From Nocardioides lacusdianchii (GTDB lineage Bacteria > Actinomycetota > Actinomycetes > Propionibacteriales > Nocardioidaceae): a stretch of 64,000 nucleotides of DNA. Within the stretch, counting starts at the first letter, position 1, and the number at the start of each line of letters is the position of its first letter. Shown here piece by piece: positions 15,620 to 24,424 of this stretch. Where the stretch lies: contig NZ_JADHZD010000001.1 in assembly GCF_020102855.1 (NCBI RefSeq), positions 124,001 to 188,000 on the forward strand, written 5' to 3'. A model generated the notes under the pieces. That model was not told where the DNA came from, ran no database searches, and saw only the letters and a list, made by a program, of their open reading frames with translations. The position numbers were made by a program, and so were the translations under genes.

Positions 15620-17449
15620 GTGAGCCTCCTCCACCTCCCCCACCACGACGGCTCGCCCCTCTACGTCTCCGACGAGGCGCCGGCGCTGGGCGACACGGTC
15701 ACGGTGCGGGTGCGCACGAGCGCGGGCGACCCGGTGGACGAGATCTGGCTGCGGACGACGTACGACGCCGAGCCCGTCTTCCACCCGACCACCTCCACGA
15801 CCAGCGGTGACGTGGTCTGGTGGGAGGCCCGGCTGCCGGTGCACAACCCCGTCACGCACTACCGCTTCCTGCTCGTCCGTGGACAGGAGCAGGAGTGGCT
15901 CACCGGAGCCGGCCTGGTCGGGCACGACCTTCCCGACTCCGCCGACTTCCGCCTCACCGCCTACCCCGAGGCGCCAGACTGGGGTCGTGACGCGGTCGTC
16001 TACCAAGTGTTCCCCGACCGCTTCGCGCGCTCGGACGCAGCAGCCGAGCACCCGACCCCGCACTGGGCGGTTCCGGCCGGCTGGGACGACGAGGTGGTCT
16101 TCGAGGGCAGCGACCCCCGCACCCCGCTGCAGCTCTTCGGCGGCGACCTCGACGGGATCACCGAGCACCTCGACCACGTCGCGGACGTCGGCGCCGACGT
16201 CGTCTACACGACCCCGGTCTTCCCCGGCGAGAGCAACCACCGCTACAACGCCACCACCTTCACCAGCGTCGACCCGCTGCTCGGCGGCGACGAGGCGTAC
16301 GCCCGGCTCAGCACCGCCGTGCACGCGCGGGGCTGGCGGATCCTGGGCGACCTGACGACCAACCACACCGGCGACACCCACGAGTGGTTCACCTCGGCGC
16401 AGGCCGACCCCGACGACCCGCACCGTTCGTTCTACTACTTCGACGACGACGGCTCCTACGCCTGCTGGATGGGCCACGGCACGCTGCCCAAGATCAACCA
16501 CGCCAACCTCGACCTGCGCCACGCCATGGTCGAGGGCCCGGACTCGGTGGTGGGTCGGTGGCTGCGCCCACCCTTCGACGTCGACGGCTGGCGCATCGAC
16601 GTCGCCAACATGACCGGCCGGCTCGGCGCCACCGACGTGGCCCACGAGGTGGCGCGCGCGGTGCGCGGCACGGCCGAGGCGCTGCGTCCGGCCCCGTGGG
16701 TCATCGGCGAGCACAACCACGACGCGACCGGCGACGTCGACGGCGACGGCTGGCACGGCACGATGAACTACTCCGGCTTCTCCTGGCCGGTCTGGTCGTG
16801 GCTGCGCGACCCGTCCTCCCCGGCCCGGCCCTTCGGGCGCCCCGCCCCCGTCGCCCGCCGCGACGGCCCCGCGGTCGTCGACACCTTCCGCGCCTGGCAG
16901 GGCACGCTCGGCTGGCGCGCGACCGCGGCGAGCTGGAACATCCTGGGCTCCCACGACTCCGCCCGCATCCGCACCGTCGTCGGCGGCGACGCGGCGGTGC
17001 ACCGCGTGGCCGCGGGCCTGCAGTTCACCCTGCCCGGCGTCCCGATGATCTTCGCCGGGGACGAGATCGGCCTCGAGGGCGTCAACGGCGAGGACTCCCG
17101 CCGCCCGATGCCGTGGGACCGCCGCGACGAGTGGGACACCCGCACCCTCGCGACGTACGCCGACCTGGCCCGGCTGCGACGCGAGCACCCGGCGCTGCGC
17201 CGCGGCGGGCTGCGCTGGGCCCACGTCGACGCCGACACCATCGCCCACCTCCGCGAGCACCCGGACGGATCGGTCCTCGTCATCACGCGCCGGGCCGCCG
17301 GGGCCGGCTTCACCCTCCCGGTCACCGCCTCGCGGCACCTCTTCGGCTCGGAGCCGGGCGGGACGGACCTCGTCCCCGGGCCGGACGGCACGCAGGTGCC
17401 GGGCGCCGACGGGCCGCGGTGCGACGTGTGGGCCCTCGACACGGAGTAG
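15620..17449 (+). CDS. Glycoside hydrolase family 13 (cyclomaltodextrinase/alpha-glucosidase-like)
   Basis: A 609-residue intracellular alpha-glucan hydrolase. Residues 1-110 form a beta-sandwich similar to the N-domain of neopullulanase/cyclomaltodextrinase enzymes. The (beta/alpha)8 barrel shows the four GH13 regions: DLTTNH, DGWRIDVAN with nucleophile Asp near residue 327, VIGEHN with acid Glu near 364, and ILGSHDSARI. No signal peptide, so the role is maltodextrin or cyclodextrin breakdown inside the cell. The GTG at 15620 is chosen because GAGAGG lies 9 bases upstream; the ATG at 15611 would abut it. Its TAG stop doubles as part of the next gene's -10 box. Confidence 0.88.
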   Translation: MSLLHLPHHDGSPLYVSDEAPALGDTVTVRVRTSAGDPVDEIWLRTTYDAEPVFHPTTSTTSGDVVWWEARLPVHNPVTHYRFLLVRGQEQEWLTGAGLVGHDLPDSADFRLTAYPEAPDWGRDAVVYQVFPDRFARSDAAAEHPTPHWAVPAGWDDEVVFEGSDPRTPLQLFGGDLDGITEHLDHVADVGADVVYTTPVFPGESNHRYNATTFTSVDPLLGGDEAYARLSTAVHARGWRILGDLTTNHTGDTHEWFTSAQADPDDPHRSFYYFDDDGSYACWMGHGTLPKINHANLDLRHAMVEGPDSVVGRWLRPPFDVDGWRIDVANMTGRLGATDVAHEVARAVRGTAEALRPAPWVIGEHNHDATGDVDGDGWHGTMNYSGFSWPVWSWLRDPSSPARPFGRPAPVARRDGPAVVDTFRAWQGTLGWRATAASWNILGSHDSARIRTVVGGDAAVHRVAAGLQFTLPGVPMIFAGDEIGLEGVNGEDSRRPMPWDRRDEWDTRTLATYADLARLRREHPALRRGGLRWAHVDADTIAHLREHPDGSVLVITRRAAGAGFTLPVTASRHLFGSEPGGTDLVPGPDGTQVPGADGPRCDVWALDTE

Positions 17450-17459
17450 CGTTCCTGTC

Positions 17460-18668
17460 ATGGCCATGCGGATCGTCGCCAGCCGGCCCGACCCGGCCAT
17501 CCTCGGCCTGCCGTGGGACACCCCGCTCGAGCAGTGGCCCGACGACGTCGTGGTGCCGCTGCCGCGCGGCCTCTCGCGCCACGTCGTCCGCATCGTGCGG
17601 CTGCGCGAGCGGGTCTACGCCGTCAAGGAGACCCAGGACGACATCGCGTTCCGCGAGTACCGCATGCTGCGCGACCTCCAGCGACTCGGGCTCCCCGCCG
17701 TCGTGCCCCAAGGGGTCATCACCGGCCGCGAGGACCCGCACGGCGAGGAGCTGCCCGCGGCGTTGATCACCCAACACCTGCAGTTCTCGCTGCCCTACCG
17801 CAGCCTCTTCAGCCGCGGCATGACCGCCGAGCACGTGCCGACGCTCATCGACGCGATCGTCGTCCTGCTGGTCCGGCTGCACCTCGCGGGCTTCTACTGG
17901 GGCGACGTGTCGCTGTCCAACGTGCTGTTCCGCCGCAACGCCGGCGAGTTCGCGGCCTACCTCGTCGACGCCGAGACCGGCGAGCTGCACGAGGAGGTGA
18001 GCGACCGGATGCGCGACTACGACATCACCGTCGGCTGCGAGAACATCTTCGCCGAGCTGATGGACCTCAGCGCCAGCGGCGCCGTGCAGCAGCCGATCGA
18101 CGGCTTCAGCATCATCGAGCTCCTCCGCACCCGCTACGAGGCGCTCTGGGGGGAGCTCACGGGTCTCGAGGAGTTCCGCGCCGACGAGATGTGGCGCATC
18201 GAGCGCCGCGTGGAGCGGCTCAACGACCTCGGCTTCGACGTCGACGAGCTCGACATCGTCACCGACCTCGGCGGCGACACCATCCGCATCCAGCCCAAGG
18301 TCGTCGACCTGGGCCACCACACCCGCGAGATCCAGTCGCTGACGGGGATGACGGTCGAGGACAACCAGGCCCGCCGCCTGCTCAACGACATCGCGTCCTT
18401 CACCGCCCACTACGACCTCGGTCGCGAGGACCGGCACCTGGTGGCGAGCAAGTGGATGCACCAGATCTTCGAGCCGATCATGGCGATGATCCCGCCCGAC
18501 GCGACCCGCAAGCTCGAGCCAGCCGAGATCTTCCACGAGATCCTCGAGCACCGGTGGTACCTCTCCGAGCAGGCCGGCACCGAGGTCGACATCCACGAGA
18601 CCGCCCGCGACTACATCGAGCGCTTCCTCACCACCAAGCCCGACGAGGCGATCACCGGCGAGGAGTGA
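17460..18668 (+). CDS. DUF4032 protein, kinase-like fold
   Basis: A 402-residue protein of the DUF4032 family. The first 200 residues look like a lipopolysaccharide/protein-kinase fold: an ATP-lysine in VYAVKETQ, a catalytic-loop-like HLAGFYWGDVSLSNVLFRR and a metal-binding-like YLVDAET. The rest is DUF4032-specific, ending FHEILEHRWYLSEQAG. No substrate is known. TAGCGT (17447-17452) ends 7 bases before the ATG; its TAG is the stop of the GH13 gene. The 3' end is 3 bases from the convergent regulator gene. Confidence 0.85.
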   Translation: MAMRIVASRPDPAILGLPWDTPLEQWPDDVVVPLPRGLSRHVVRIVRLRERVYAVKETQDDIAFREYRMLRDLQRLGLPAVVPQGVITGREDPHGEELPAALITQHLQFSLPYRSLFSRGMTAEHVPTLIDAIVVLLVRLHLAGFYWGDVSLSNVLFRRNAGEFAAYLVDAETGELHEEVSDRMRDYDITVGCENIFAELMDLSASGAVQQPIDGFSIIELLRTRYEALWGELTGLEEFRADEMWRIERRVERLNDLGFDVDELDIVTDLGGDTIRIQPKVVDLGHHTREIQSLTGMTVEDNQARRLLNDIASFTAHYDLGREDRHLVASKWMHQIFEPIMAMIPPDATRKLEPAEIFHEILEHRWYLSEQAGTEVDIHETARDYIERFLTTKPDEAITGEE

Positions 18669-18671
18669 GGC

Positions 18672-20162
18672 TCACACCGCGACGCGCGGTCCGCGCTCCA
18701 GCCACCACGCCGCCGAGCCCCGCACGTCCTCGGCGAGGGTGGCGTCGGCCACGATGTCCGGCAGCGCCGGGTGCCCACCCATGCCGATGCTGTACGTCGC
18801 CGCCCGCACCGTGTCCGGGTCCGCCAGTGCCCGGTGTACGACGTCCAGCGGGAGCACTCCCCCGGACGAGCCGACGATCTGCATCCCCGCCGACCGGAGC
18901 ACGGGGTCCGGCGACTCGAGCCAGCCGGTCGCCGGTGCGGCGAGGCGCCCCGCCAGTGCACCGTGCAGCCGGCGCGCCATCCGGTGGCGCAGGCGCTCGT
19001 CCGGCTCGGCGTCCACCAGCTCGCCGAACCGGTCCCACAGCGGGTGGGCCAGCGCGGGCACCGCACCGAGGAGCAGGTAACCGGTCACGGCGCGGCTCTC
19101 CCAGTGCCCGAAGCCGATGTCGAACAGCAACCGCGCGAGCATCGGCTGTTCCCCCACGCCGACCTCGTGGGCCACGTCCGCGGCGATCGCGACGCACTGC
19201 TTCCAGTGGCGGTTGGTCTCGTGGCGCTCGAAGCCCTGGACCTCGGGCGCCGGCGGCAGGGTCCGGGCGGGCCTGCGCAGGGCACCGGTCCACGTCGAGG
19301 CGGGCACCAACCGGATCAGGTGGGCGATCCACTCCTCCTGCGCCGAGCCGGGCTCCGAGGCGTCGTAGGCCTCGATCAGGTCGGGCACCACGGTCGGCCA
19401 GAACGTGCCGCGCGCGCTGATCTCCGCCATGTTCTCCAGCCCGAGCGCACCACACATGGCGACGTAGGGCCGCTCGGCGCGCAGCAGCTCCAGGCACCAC
19501 TGCACGGCGTCGGGGGTCGCGGCCTCACCGACGGCGCTGAGCAGGTCGCCCAGGCCCTGCGCATGCGGGTGAGCCACTTGGCGGCGCGCCGAGCGCAGGA
19601 CCAGGAAGCCGTAGTCGCTGCACCGGACCTTGGCCAGCGCCTCGTAGCGCGTGGGGTAGCCGTGGCCGCACGAGCGGGACAGCTCCTGCACCAGGCGGTC
19701 GATGATGCGCTCCGCGATAGTCGTCGGCAGGCCCACGTTGCCCCGCACCGAGATGGCCCGCGCCCACCGGAGCCATTCGCCGCCGGTCACGTCCCGGGAC
19801 GCCTCGAGGCGCTCGGTGAGCTCGGAGAGCTCGGACACGGTGGAGATCGGGGAGCCCGGCCGGGCATCGACGGGGCTCGTCCACGGGAAGGTCCTGGCCA
19901 GCACGTCGACCGGGGCGCGCACGGAGCCCTCCGGGAGCCCGAGCACACGCTCGTAGCCGTCCACCAGCGACCCGTCGCGCAGCTGGCCGGTCTCGGCGCG
20001 CGACAGGCGGGCCGGGCTGGTCCCGATCGCGGCGGCCACGGTCTTCATCCGGTTGTCGTCCACCTGCGCGGTGAGGCGCGCCATGCGCAGGGTCCACGCC
20101 GTGCGCGCGGCCACGTCGATGGTGCTGCCGTTGAGCGAGGTCGGGTCGTCGACGACGGTCAT
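18672..20162 (-). CDS. Helix-turn-helix regulator with large helical C-terminal domain
   Basis: A 496-residue protein. Residues about 25-70 are an XRE-like DNA-binding domain (VAAAIGTSPARLSRAETGQL). The remaining 400 residues form an alpha-helical repeat-like region with no family I recognise, containing VHRALADPDTVRAATYSIG-type HEAT-like helices near the end. It resembles long actinobacterial one-component regulators with an unknown sensory domain. The ATG at 20162 is used; a GTG at 20180 with GGGAG upstream is an alternative. The region 20225-20260 upstream is an unusual AT-rich patch (GTAAAGAATTTC) likely to hold its promoter. Confidence 0.75.
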   Translation of the reverse strand: MTVVDDPTSLNGSTIDVAARTAWTLRMARLTAQVDDNRMKTVAAAIGTSPARLSRAETGQLRDGSLVDGYERVLGLPEGSVRAPVDVLARTFPWTSPVDARPGSPISTVSELSELTERLEASRDVTGGEWLRWARAISVRGNVGLPTTIAERIIDRLVQELSRSCGHGYPTRYEALAKVRCSDYGFLVLRSARRQVAHPHAQGLGDLLSAVGEAATPDAVQWCLELLRAERPYVAMCGALGLENMAEISARGTFWPTVVPDLIEAYDASEPGSAQEEWIAHLIRLVPASTWTGALRRPARTLPPAPEVQGFERHETNRHWKQCVAIAADVAHEVGVGEQPMLARLLFDIGFGHWESRAVTGYLLLGAVPALAHPLWDRFGELVDAEPDERLRHRMARRLHGALAGRLAAPATGWLESPDPVLRSAGMQIVGSSGGVLPLDVVHRALADPDTVRAATYSIGMGGHPALPDIVADATLAEDVRGSAAWWLERGPRVAV

Positions 20163-20347
20163 GCGGGGCTGTTCAGGCACCCGGGGAGCATCTCCCGGAG
20201 CGCCGCCGGGCGCTTCACCCTTCCGCGATGTGGCGGTAAAGAATTTCAGTCCGGGCAGATCGTGAATCCCGAGGGCACTCGCGCCCCGGACGATGGAGGA
20301 TCGCGACGACCACCGTGCGCCCCCGTGACGCACACCGGACACCGGCC

Positions 20348-20386
20348 GTGCCGGGCTGAGGCTCGTGGGGACCCTCAGCCCGGCAC
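20348..20386 (-). terminator. Hairpin containing the metallophosphoesterase stop codon
   Basis: Perfect 14-base arms GTGCCGGGCTGAGG (minus-strand 20386-20373) and its complement (20361-20348) flank an 11-base loop. The TGA stop of the metallophosphoesterase lies inside the 5' arm. There is no U tract, as usual for actinobacterial terminators. Confidence 0.75.
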
Positions 20387-21880
20387 GATCGGGCTCCACT
20401 CGCCGACCGCCCACGACCCGTCGGTCCGCAGTCGCACCCACTGCAGGCCGATCGGGCGCCCGTCGGCGTAGGTGATGAGGCTGACGTCGGCATCGCGCCG
20501 CGGCTTGCTGCCCAGCGCGATGGCGTACGCCGCCCCGCCGGTGGTGCCGTTGGTCCAGGTGTAGCCGATGGCGCCGTCGTCGCCGACGACCGGGTCCGGA
20601 CCTGCCTGCACGTGCGTGTGCCCGCCGACGACGAGGTCAACGCACCCACGATCGAGCGCCTCGTCGCCCAGGTTGGCGTCGTGGACGAGCACCGTGCTGA
20701 CCTGCTCTCCGTCCTCGGCGGCCGCACACGCAGCATCGGCGAGCCGGTCGCCCATCTCGGCGAAGCTGAGTCCGGACTCGTCGCGCCAGTTGCCCAGCCC
20801 GCTGCTGCGGGGGTCGTCGACACCGAGGAGCGTGCCGCCCCACGGGGCGTCGACGACCTCGCCGTCGAGCATCGTCCAGCCCTGGTCGGCGAGGTAGGTG
20901 CTGACGAAGGTGCCGTGGTCGTGGTTGCCCGCGACCGCGAAGCGCTCCCAGTCCTCGAAGGCGGCGGTGAGCGAGTCGAGGCTGAACGCCTCCCAGGGGG
21001 CGCCGGTGGAGGTGTCGTCGCCGGCGTCGAGCACCACGGTGGCACCGACCCGGTCGCCGATCGCGCGGGCGACCCGGTCCATGCCGATGTTGTCGTGGCG
21101 GTCGCTCACCAGCAGCGCCACCGTCTCGCCCTCCTCGGCCGCGCGCAGGTCGAGGTCGGCAGCCCCCTCGGCGGCGGTGGAGTAGAACTCCTTGCTGCGG
21201 TCGTAGGTGTCGATCGCGCTGAGCACGAGGCGCTTGGACTGGGTGGTGACCGGACCGGTGCGCACCTCGATCGCGCGGACCTCATCGGGCAGCACCACGT
21301 CGGGGCCGGCGAGCTCGGCGAGCGTCTGCCACTCCCCCTGCTCCTCCTGCGTCCGCTCCCGCGACTCCCACGGCTGCCACACCAGCACGGGCAGCGCCAG
21401 GAACAGGACGCCGGCGGCCGCGCCCTGGCGGGTGCGCAGGCCGCGGAAGAGCTCGCCGCGGCGGTGCCGCCCCAGGAGGAGGAACACCGCCACGGGCAGC
21501 AGTCCGACCGCCACGCCGCGCAAGGCGGCGGTCACCGCCATGTCGACCACGACCGAGCGGACCTTGTCGATCGGCGCCGTCGGGTCGCCGGCGATGAGGG
21601 CGTAGCGCTCGACCAGCTCCTCGATCGACCCGACCTCGGTCTTGCCGAGGGCCAGGTCGACGCCGACCGGTCCGACGTCGCGGAAGCGCAGGTCCGGCAG
21701 CAGGGGGCCGGTCTGCACCACCGCGTCGCCGCCCAGCGTGGGGCGTACGACGGTGTCGTGCCCGACCAGCACCACGGTGCGGCTGCTGGTGAGGAAGAGC
21801 GAGACCGCGACCGCCAGCCCGAGCGTCACGCTCAGGCCGACCAGCGCGACGCCGACCAGCAGCCGGCGGGCGGAGCTCAT
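20375..21880 (-). CDS. Membrane metallophosphoesterase
   Basis: A 501-residue membrane-anchored phosphoesterase. The N-terminus (residues 7-29) is a membrane helix, and two more lie at about 112-136 and 150-170. The C-terminal half is a calcineurin-like metallophosphoesterase with LVSDRHDNIGMDRV (an RHD/DxH variant), LDAGDDTSTG, VAGNHDHG and VVGGHTHVQAG, the metal-binding order D-x-H, GD, GNHD, GHTH. The active site probably faces outside; the substrate is unknown. The ATG at 21880 overlaps the rlmB stop (ATGA), so the two are co-translated. Confidence 0.88.
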   Translation of the reverse strand: MSSARRLLVGVALVGLSVTLGLAVAVSLFLTSSRTVVLVGHDTVVRPTLGGDAVVQTGPLLPDLRFRDVGPVGVDLALGKTEVGSIEELVERYALIAGDPTAPIDKVRSVVVDMAVTAALRGVAVGLLPVAVFLLLGRHRRGELFRGLRTRQGAAAGVLFLALPVLVWQPWESRERTQEEQGEWQTLAELAGPDVVLPDEVRAIEVRTGPVTTQSKRLVLSAIDTYDRSKEFYSTAAEGAADLDLRAAEEGETVALLVSDRHDNIGMDRVARAIGDRVGATVVLDAGDDTSTGAPWEAFSLDSLTAAFEDWERFAVAGNHDHGTFVSTYLADQGWTMLDGEVVDAPWGGTLLGVDDPRSSGLGNWRDESGLSFAEMGDRLADAACAAAEDGEQVSTVLVHDANLGDEALDRGCVDLVVGGHTHVQAGPDPVVGDDGAIGYTWTNGTTGGAAYAIALGSKPRRDADVSLITYADGRPIGLQWVRLRTDGSWAVGEWSPIVPG

Positions 21881-22836
21881 GTCAGGCGGGCCTGCGAGAT
21901 GGAGTAGAGGGCCACCGACGCGGCGACACCGGCGTTGAGCGACTCCAGCTGGCCGGCCATCGGGATGGAGACGATCTGGTCGCAGGTCTCTGCCACCAGG
22001 CGTCCCAGGCCCTTGCCCTCCGAGCCGACGACGACCACGAGCGGCCCCTCGGCCAGCCCGCCGGGCGCGACGAGCTCCGGCAGCGACAGGTCGCCGTCTG
22101 CGGCCAGGCCGACGACCATGCAGCCCGCCTCCTGGTAGGCCTTGAGCTGACGGGTGAGGTTGACCGTCTGCGCCACCGGGATGCGGGCGGCCGCACCGGC
22201 GCTGGTCTTCCAGGCCGACGCGGTCATGCCTGCCGCGCGCCGCTCCGGGATGAGCACGCCGTGCGCGCCGAAGCCGGCGGCCGAGCGGATCACCGCACCG
22301 AGGTTGCGCGGGTCGGTGACCTGGTCCAGCGCGATGACGAGTGCCGGCTCCTTGAGCTCGGCGGCGCGCTCGAGCAGGTCGTCGGCGTGGGCGTAGTCGT
22401 AGCTCGGGAGCCGGACCGCGAGGCCCTGGTGCACGGCGCCGCTGGTCATCCGGTCCATCTCGTTGCGGGTGACCTCGAGCATCGTCAGCCCGCGCTCGGC
22501 GGCCAGCTTGAAGGCCTCCCGCATCCGGCCGTCACGCTCGGCGCCCTCGGCGACGTAGATCGCGGTGACCGGCACGCCGGCCTGCAGCAGCTCGACGACC
22601 GAGTTGCGGCCCGCGGCCCACTCGGCGTCAGAGGACGTACGCCGCTTCGGACGGGTGTCCTTGGCCTTCTCGGCGCGCTTCGCGGCCTTGTGTGCCTGGT
22701 GGTAGGGGCGGTCCTTGGCCTTGGGCGTCGGGCCGCGGCCCTCCAGGCCCCGTCGCACGCGTCCGCCGGAGCCGGCGGTGGGGTTGCCCTTGCCGGTCTT
22801 CTTGATGGCGCCCTTGCGCTTGCTGTTTCCAGCCAC
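21877..22836 (-). CDS. rlmB: 23S rRNA (guanosine-2'-O-)-methyltransferase RlmB
   Basis: A SPOUT/TrmH-family methyltransferase of 319 residues that should methylate the 23S rRNA guanosine corresponding to E. coli G2251. A Lys/Gly-rich basic extension (about 70 residues) precedes the substrate-binding domain (WAAGRNSVVELLQAG). The three SPOUT motifs are LDQVTDPRNLGAVIRSA, VVGSEGKGLGRLV and IPMAGQLESLNAGVAASVALY. The GTG at 22836 has AAAGGA 8 bases upstream. The order rlmB after cysS is the same as in M. tuberculosis. Confidence 0.93.
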   Translation of the reverse strand: MAGNSKRKGAIKKTGKGNPTAGSGGRVRRGLEGRGPTPKAKDRPYHQAHKAAKRAEKAKDTRPKRRTSSDAEWAAGRNSVVELLQAGVPVTAIYVAEGAERDGRMREAFKLAAERGLTMLEVTRNEMDRMTSGAVHQGLAVRLPSYDYAHADDLLERAAELKEPALVIALDQVTDPRNLGAVIRSAAGFGAHGVLIPERRAAGMTASAWKTSAGAAARIPVAQTVNLTRQLKAYQEAGCMVVGLAADGDLSLPELVAPGGLAEGPLVVVVGSEGKGLGRLVAETCDQIVSIPMAGQLESLNAGVAASVALYSISQARLT

Positions 22837-22849
22837 GTCAGTGTCCTTT

Positions 22850-22897
22850 TCGGTGGTCGAGTAGTGCGCGAGGAACGAGCGTGCGTATCGAGACCCC
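22850..22897. repeat. Ends-conserved short interspersed repeat, copy 2
   Basis: Inverted relative to copy 1 at 15428-15476. The arms TCGGTGGTCGAGTAGT and GCGTATCGAGACCCC are identical to the complement of copy 1, around a different 17-base centre. It fills the gap between cysS and rlmB, ending just upstream of the rlmB ribosome site. Confidence 0.8.
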
Positions 22898-22909
22898 TGC
22901 CATGACGGG

Positions 22910-24310
22910 TCACACGCTCCACTTCGGTCCGGTCGGGGTGTCCTCGACCTCGATGCCGGCACTCTTGATCTGGTCTCGGATGGCGTCCGCGCGGGCCCAG
23001 TCCTTGGCCTCGCGCGCGGCCGTGCGGTCGGCGAGCAGGCCCTTCACCAGCGCGTCGACGACCTCGGTGAGCCGGTCGTCGGACGACCCGCTCGCCCACG
23101 CCTCGTCGGCCGGGTTGAGGCCGAGCACGTCGAGCATGGCGATGACCTCGCCGAACTTCTGGCCGAGCGCCTCCGACGGGCCGTCGGCCAGCAGGCGGTT
23201 GCCCTCGCGGACGGAGTCGTGGATGACCGCGACGGCCGCGGGCGTGCCGAGGTCGTCGTCCATCGCCGCGACGAACGCCTCCGGCAGAGCCGCAAACCAT
23301 TGCCCGACCACGGGCGCCGCGCGGTCGAGGAAGTCCTCGACCCGACGGAAGCCCTTGGCGGCCTCGTCGAGCGCCTCGAAGCTGAACTCCACGTGGCTGC
23401 GATAGTGCGCGGCCACCATGTAGTAGCGCAGCTCGATCCCCCGCACCCGCTCGAGCACCGACGGGACGAGCAGGGAGTTGCCGAGCGACTTGCTCATCTT
23501 CTCCCCGGCCGTGGTGATCCACGCGTTGTGCAGCCAGTAGGAGGCGAACGGGCGACCAGCGGCGCGGGACTGGGCCTGCTCGTTCTCGTGGTGCGGGAAG
23601 CGCAGGTCGACGCCGCCGCCGTGGATGTCGAAGGCGGGGCCGAGGTACTTGCCGGCCATCGCCGAGCACTCGATGTGCCACCCGGGCCGACCGGGTCCCC
23701 ACGGGGAGGGCCACGCCGCGCTGGCGGGCTCACTGGCCAACTTGTGGCCCTTCCACAGCGCGAAGTCGCGGGGGTCGCGCTTGCCCCGCGGGTCGGCGTC
23801 GCCGGCGGGCTCCATGTCCTCGACCTTCTGCCGCGTCAGCTCGCCGTACGCCGACCAGCTGCGGACGTCGAAGTAGACGTCGCCGCTGCCGTCCTCGGCG
23901 GCGTAGGCGTGGCCGCGGGCGATGAGCTGCTCGACGAGCTCGACGATCTCCGGGACGTGCCCGGTGGCGCCGGGCTCGTAGGTCGGCGCCAGCACGTTGA
24001 TCGCGGCCAGCGCCTTGTCGAGCTCACGCTTCATCGCGGCAGCGAGGGCGTACCAGTGCACGCCCTGCTCGGCCGACTTGGTCAGGATCTTGTCGTCGAT
24101 GTCGGTGACGTTGCGGATGAAGTCGACCTCGTAGCCGCTCGCTGCGAGCCAGCGGCGCAGCACGTCGAAGTTGACCGCCGAGCGCACGTGGCCGACGTGC
24201 GGCTCGGACTGCACGGTGAGACCACACACGTAGATCCCCGCCCGGCCCGGAACGAGGGGGACGAAGTCGCGCGTCTCGCGCGCAGCGGTGTCGTGGAGCC
24301 TCAGAGTCAC
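22910..24310 (-). CDS. cysS: Cysteinyl-tRNA synthetase
   Basis: Charges tRNA-Cys. The 466-residue class I synthetase has the zinc ligand region in [18 protein letters not shown] with the HIGH-type motif PHVGH, the WHIECSAM and [14 protein letters not shown] zinc/substrate motifs, and the KMSKS loop in [12 protein letters not shown] near residue 272. TAGACT (24322-24317) ends 6 bases before the GTG at 24310, a leaderless promoter. It is divergent from the C39 peptidase gene. Confidence 0.96.
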   Translation of the reverse strand: MTLRLHDTAARETRDFVPLVPGRAGIYVCGLTVQSEPHVGHVRSAVNFDVLRRWLAASGYEVDFIRNVTDIDDKILTKSAEQGVHWYALAAAMKRELDKALAAINVLAPTYEPGATGHVPEIVELVEQLIARGHAYAAEDGSGDVYFDVRSWSAYGELTRQKVEDMEPAGDADPRGKRDPRDFALWKGHKLASEPASAAWPSPWGPGRPGWHIECSAMAGKYLGPAFDIHGGGVDLRFPHHENEQAQSRAAGRPFASYWLHNAWITTAGEKMSKSLGNSLLVPSVLERVRGIELRYYMVAAHYRSHVEFSFEALDEAAKGFRRVEDFLDRAAPVVGQWFAALPEAFVAAMDDDLGTPAAVAVIHDSVREGNRLLADGPSEALGQKFGEVIAMLDVLGLNPADEAWASGSSDDRLTEVVDALVKGLLADRTAAREAKDWARADAIRDQIKSAGIEVEDTPTGPKWSV

Positions 24311-24424
24311 CGTCCGAGTCTAGGGCGCAGCGCTCGATCCCCCGACTTCGTCGCCACCGCGACCGCCGGAGTGCGATTCGTGTGACTCCTGTGACGCGTG
24401 GGTCACGCCGGGTTATCGTCGTGC

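Noticed and set aside
12458..17593. A minus-strand open frame of about 1700 codons crossing several genes.
   Set aside because: Shadow of plus-strand genes (PLP enzyme, ung, dioxygenase, pdxY, GH13) and it runs through the tRNA; composition is not that of a protein.
24381..24406. TGTGACTCCTGTGACGCGTG... repeats resembling a CRP site upstream of the C39 peptidase gene.
   Set aside because: The half-site spacing is 8 rather than 6 bases, so a Crp-type call is not supported; kept only as a note on that gene.
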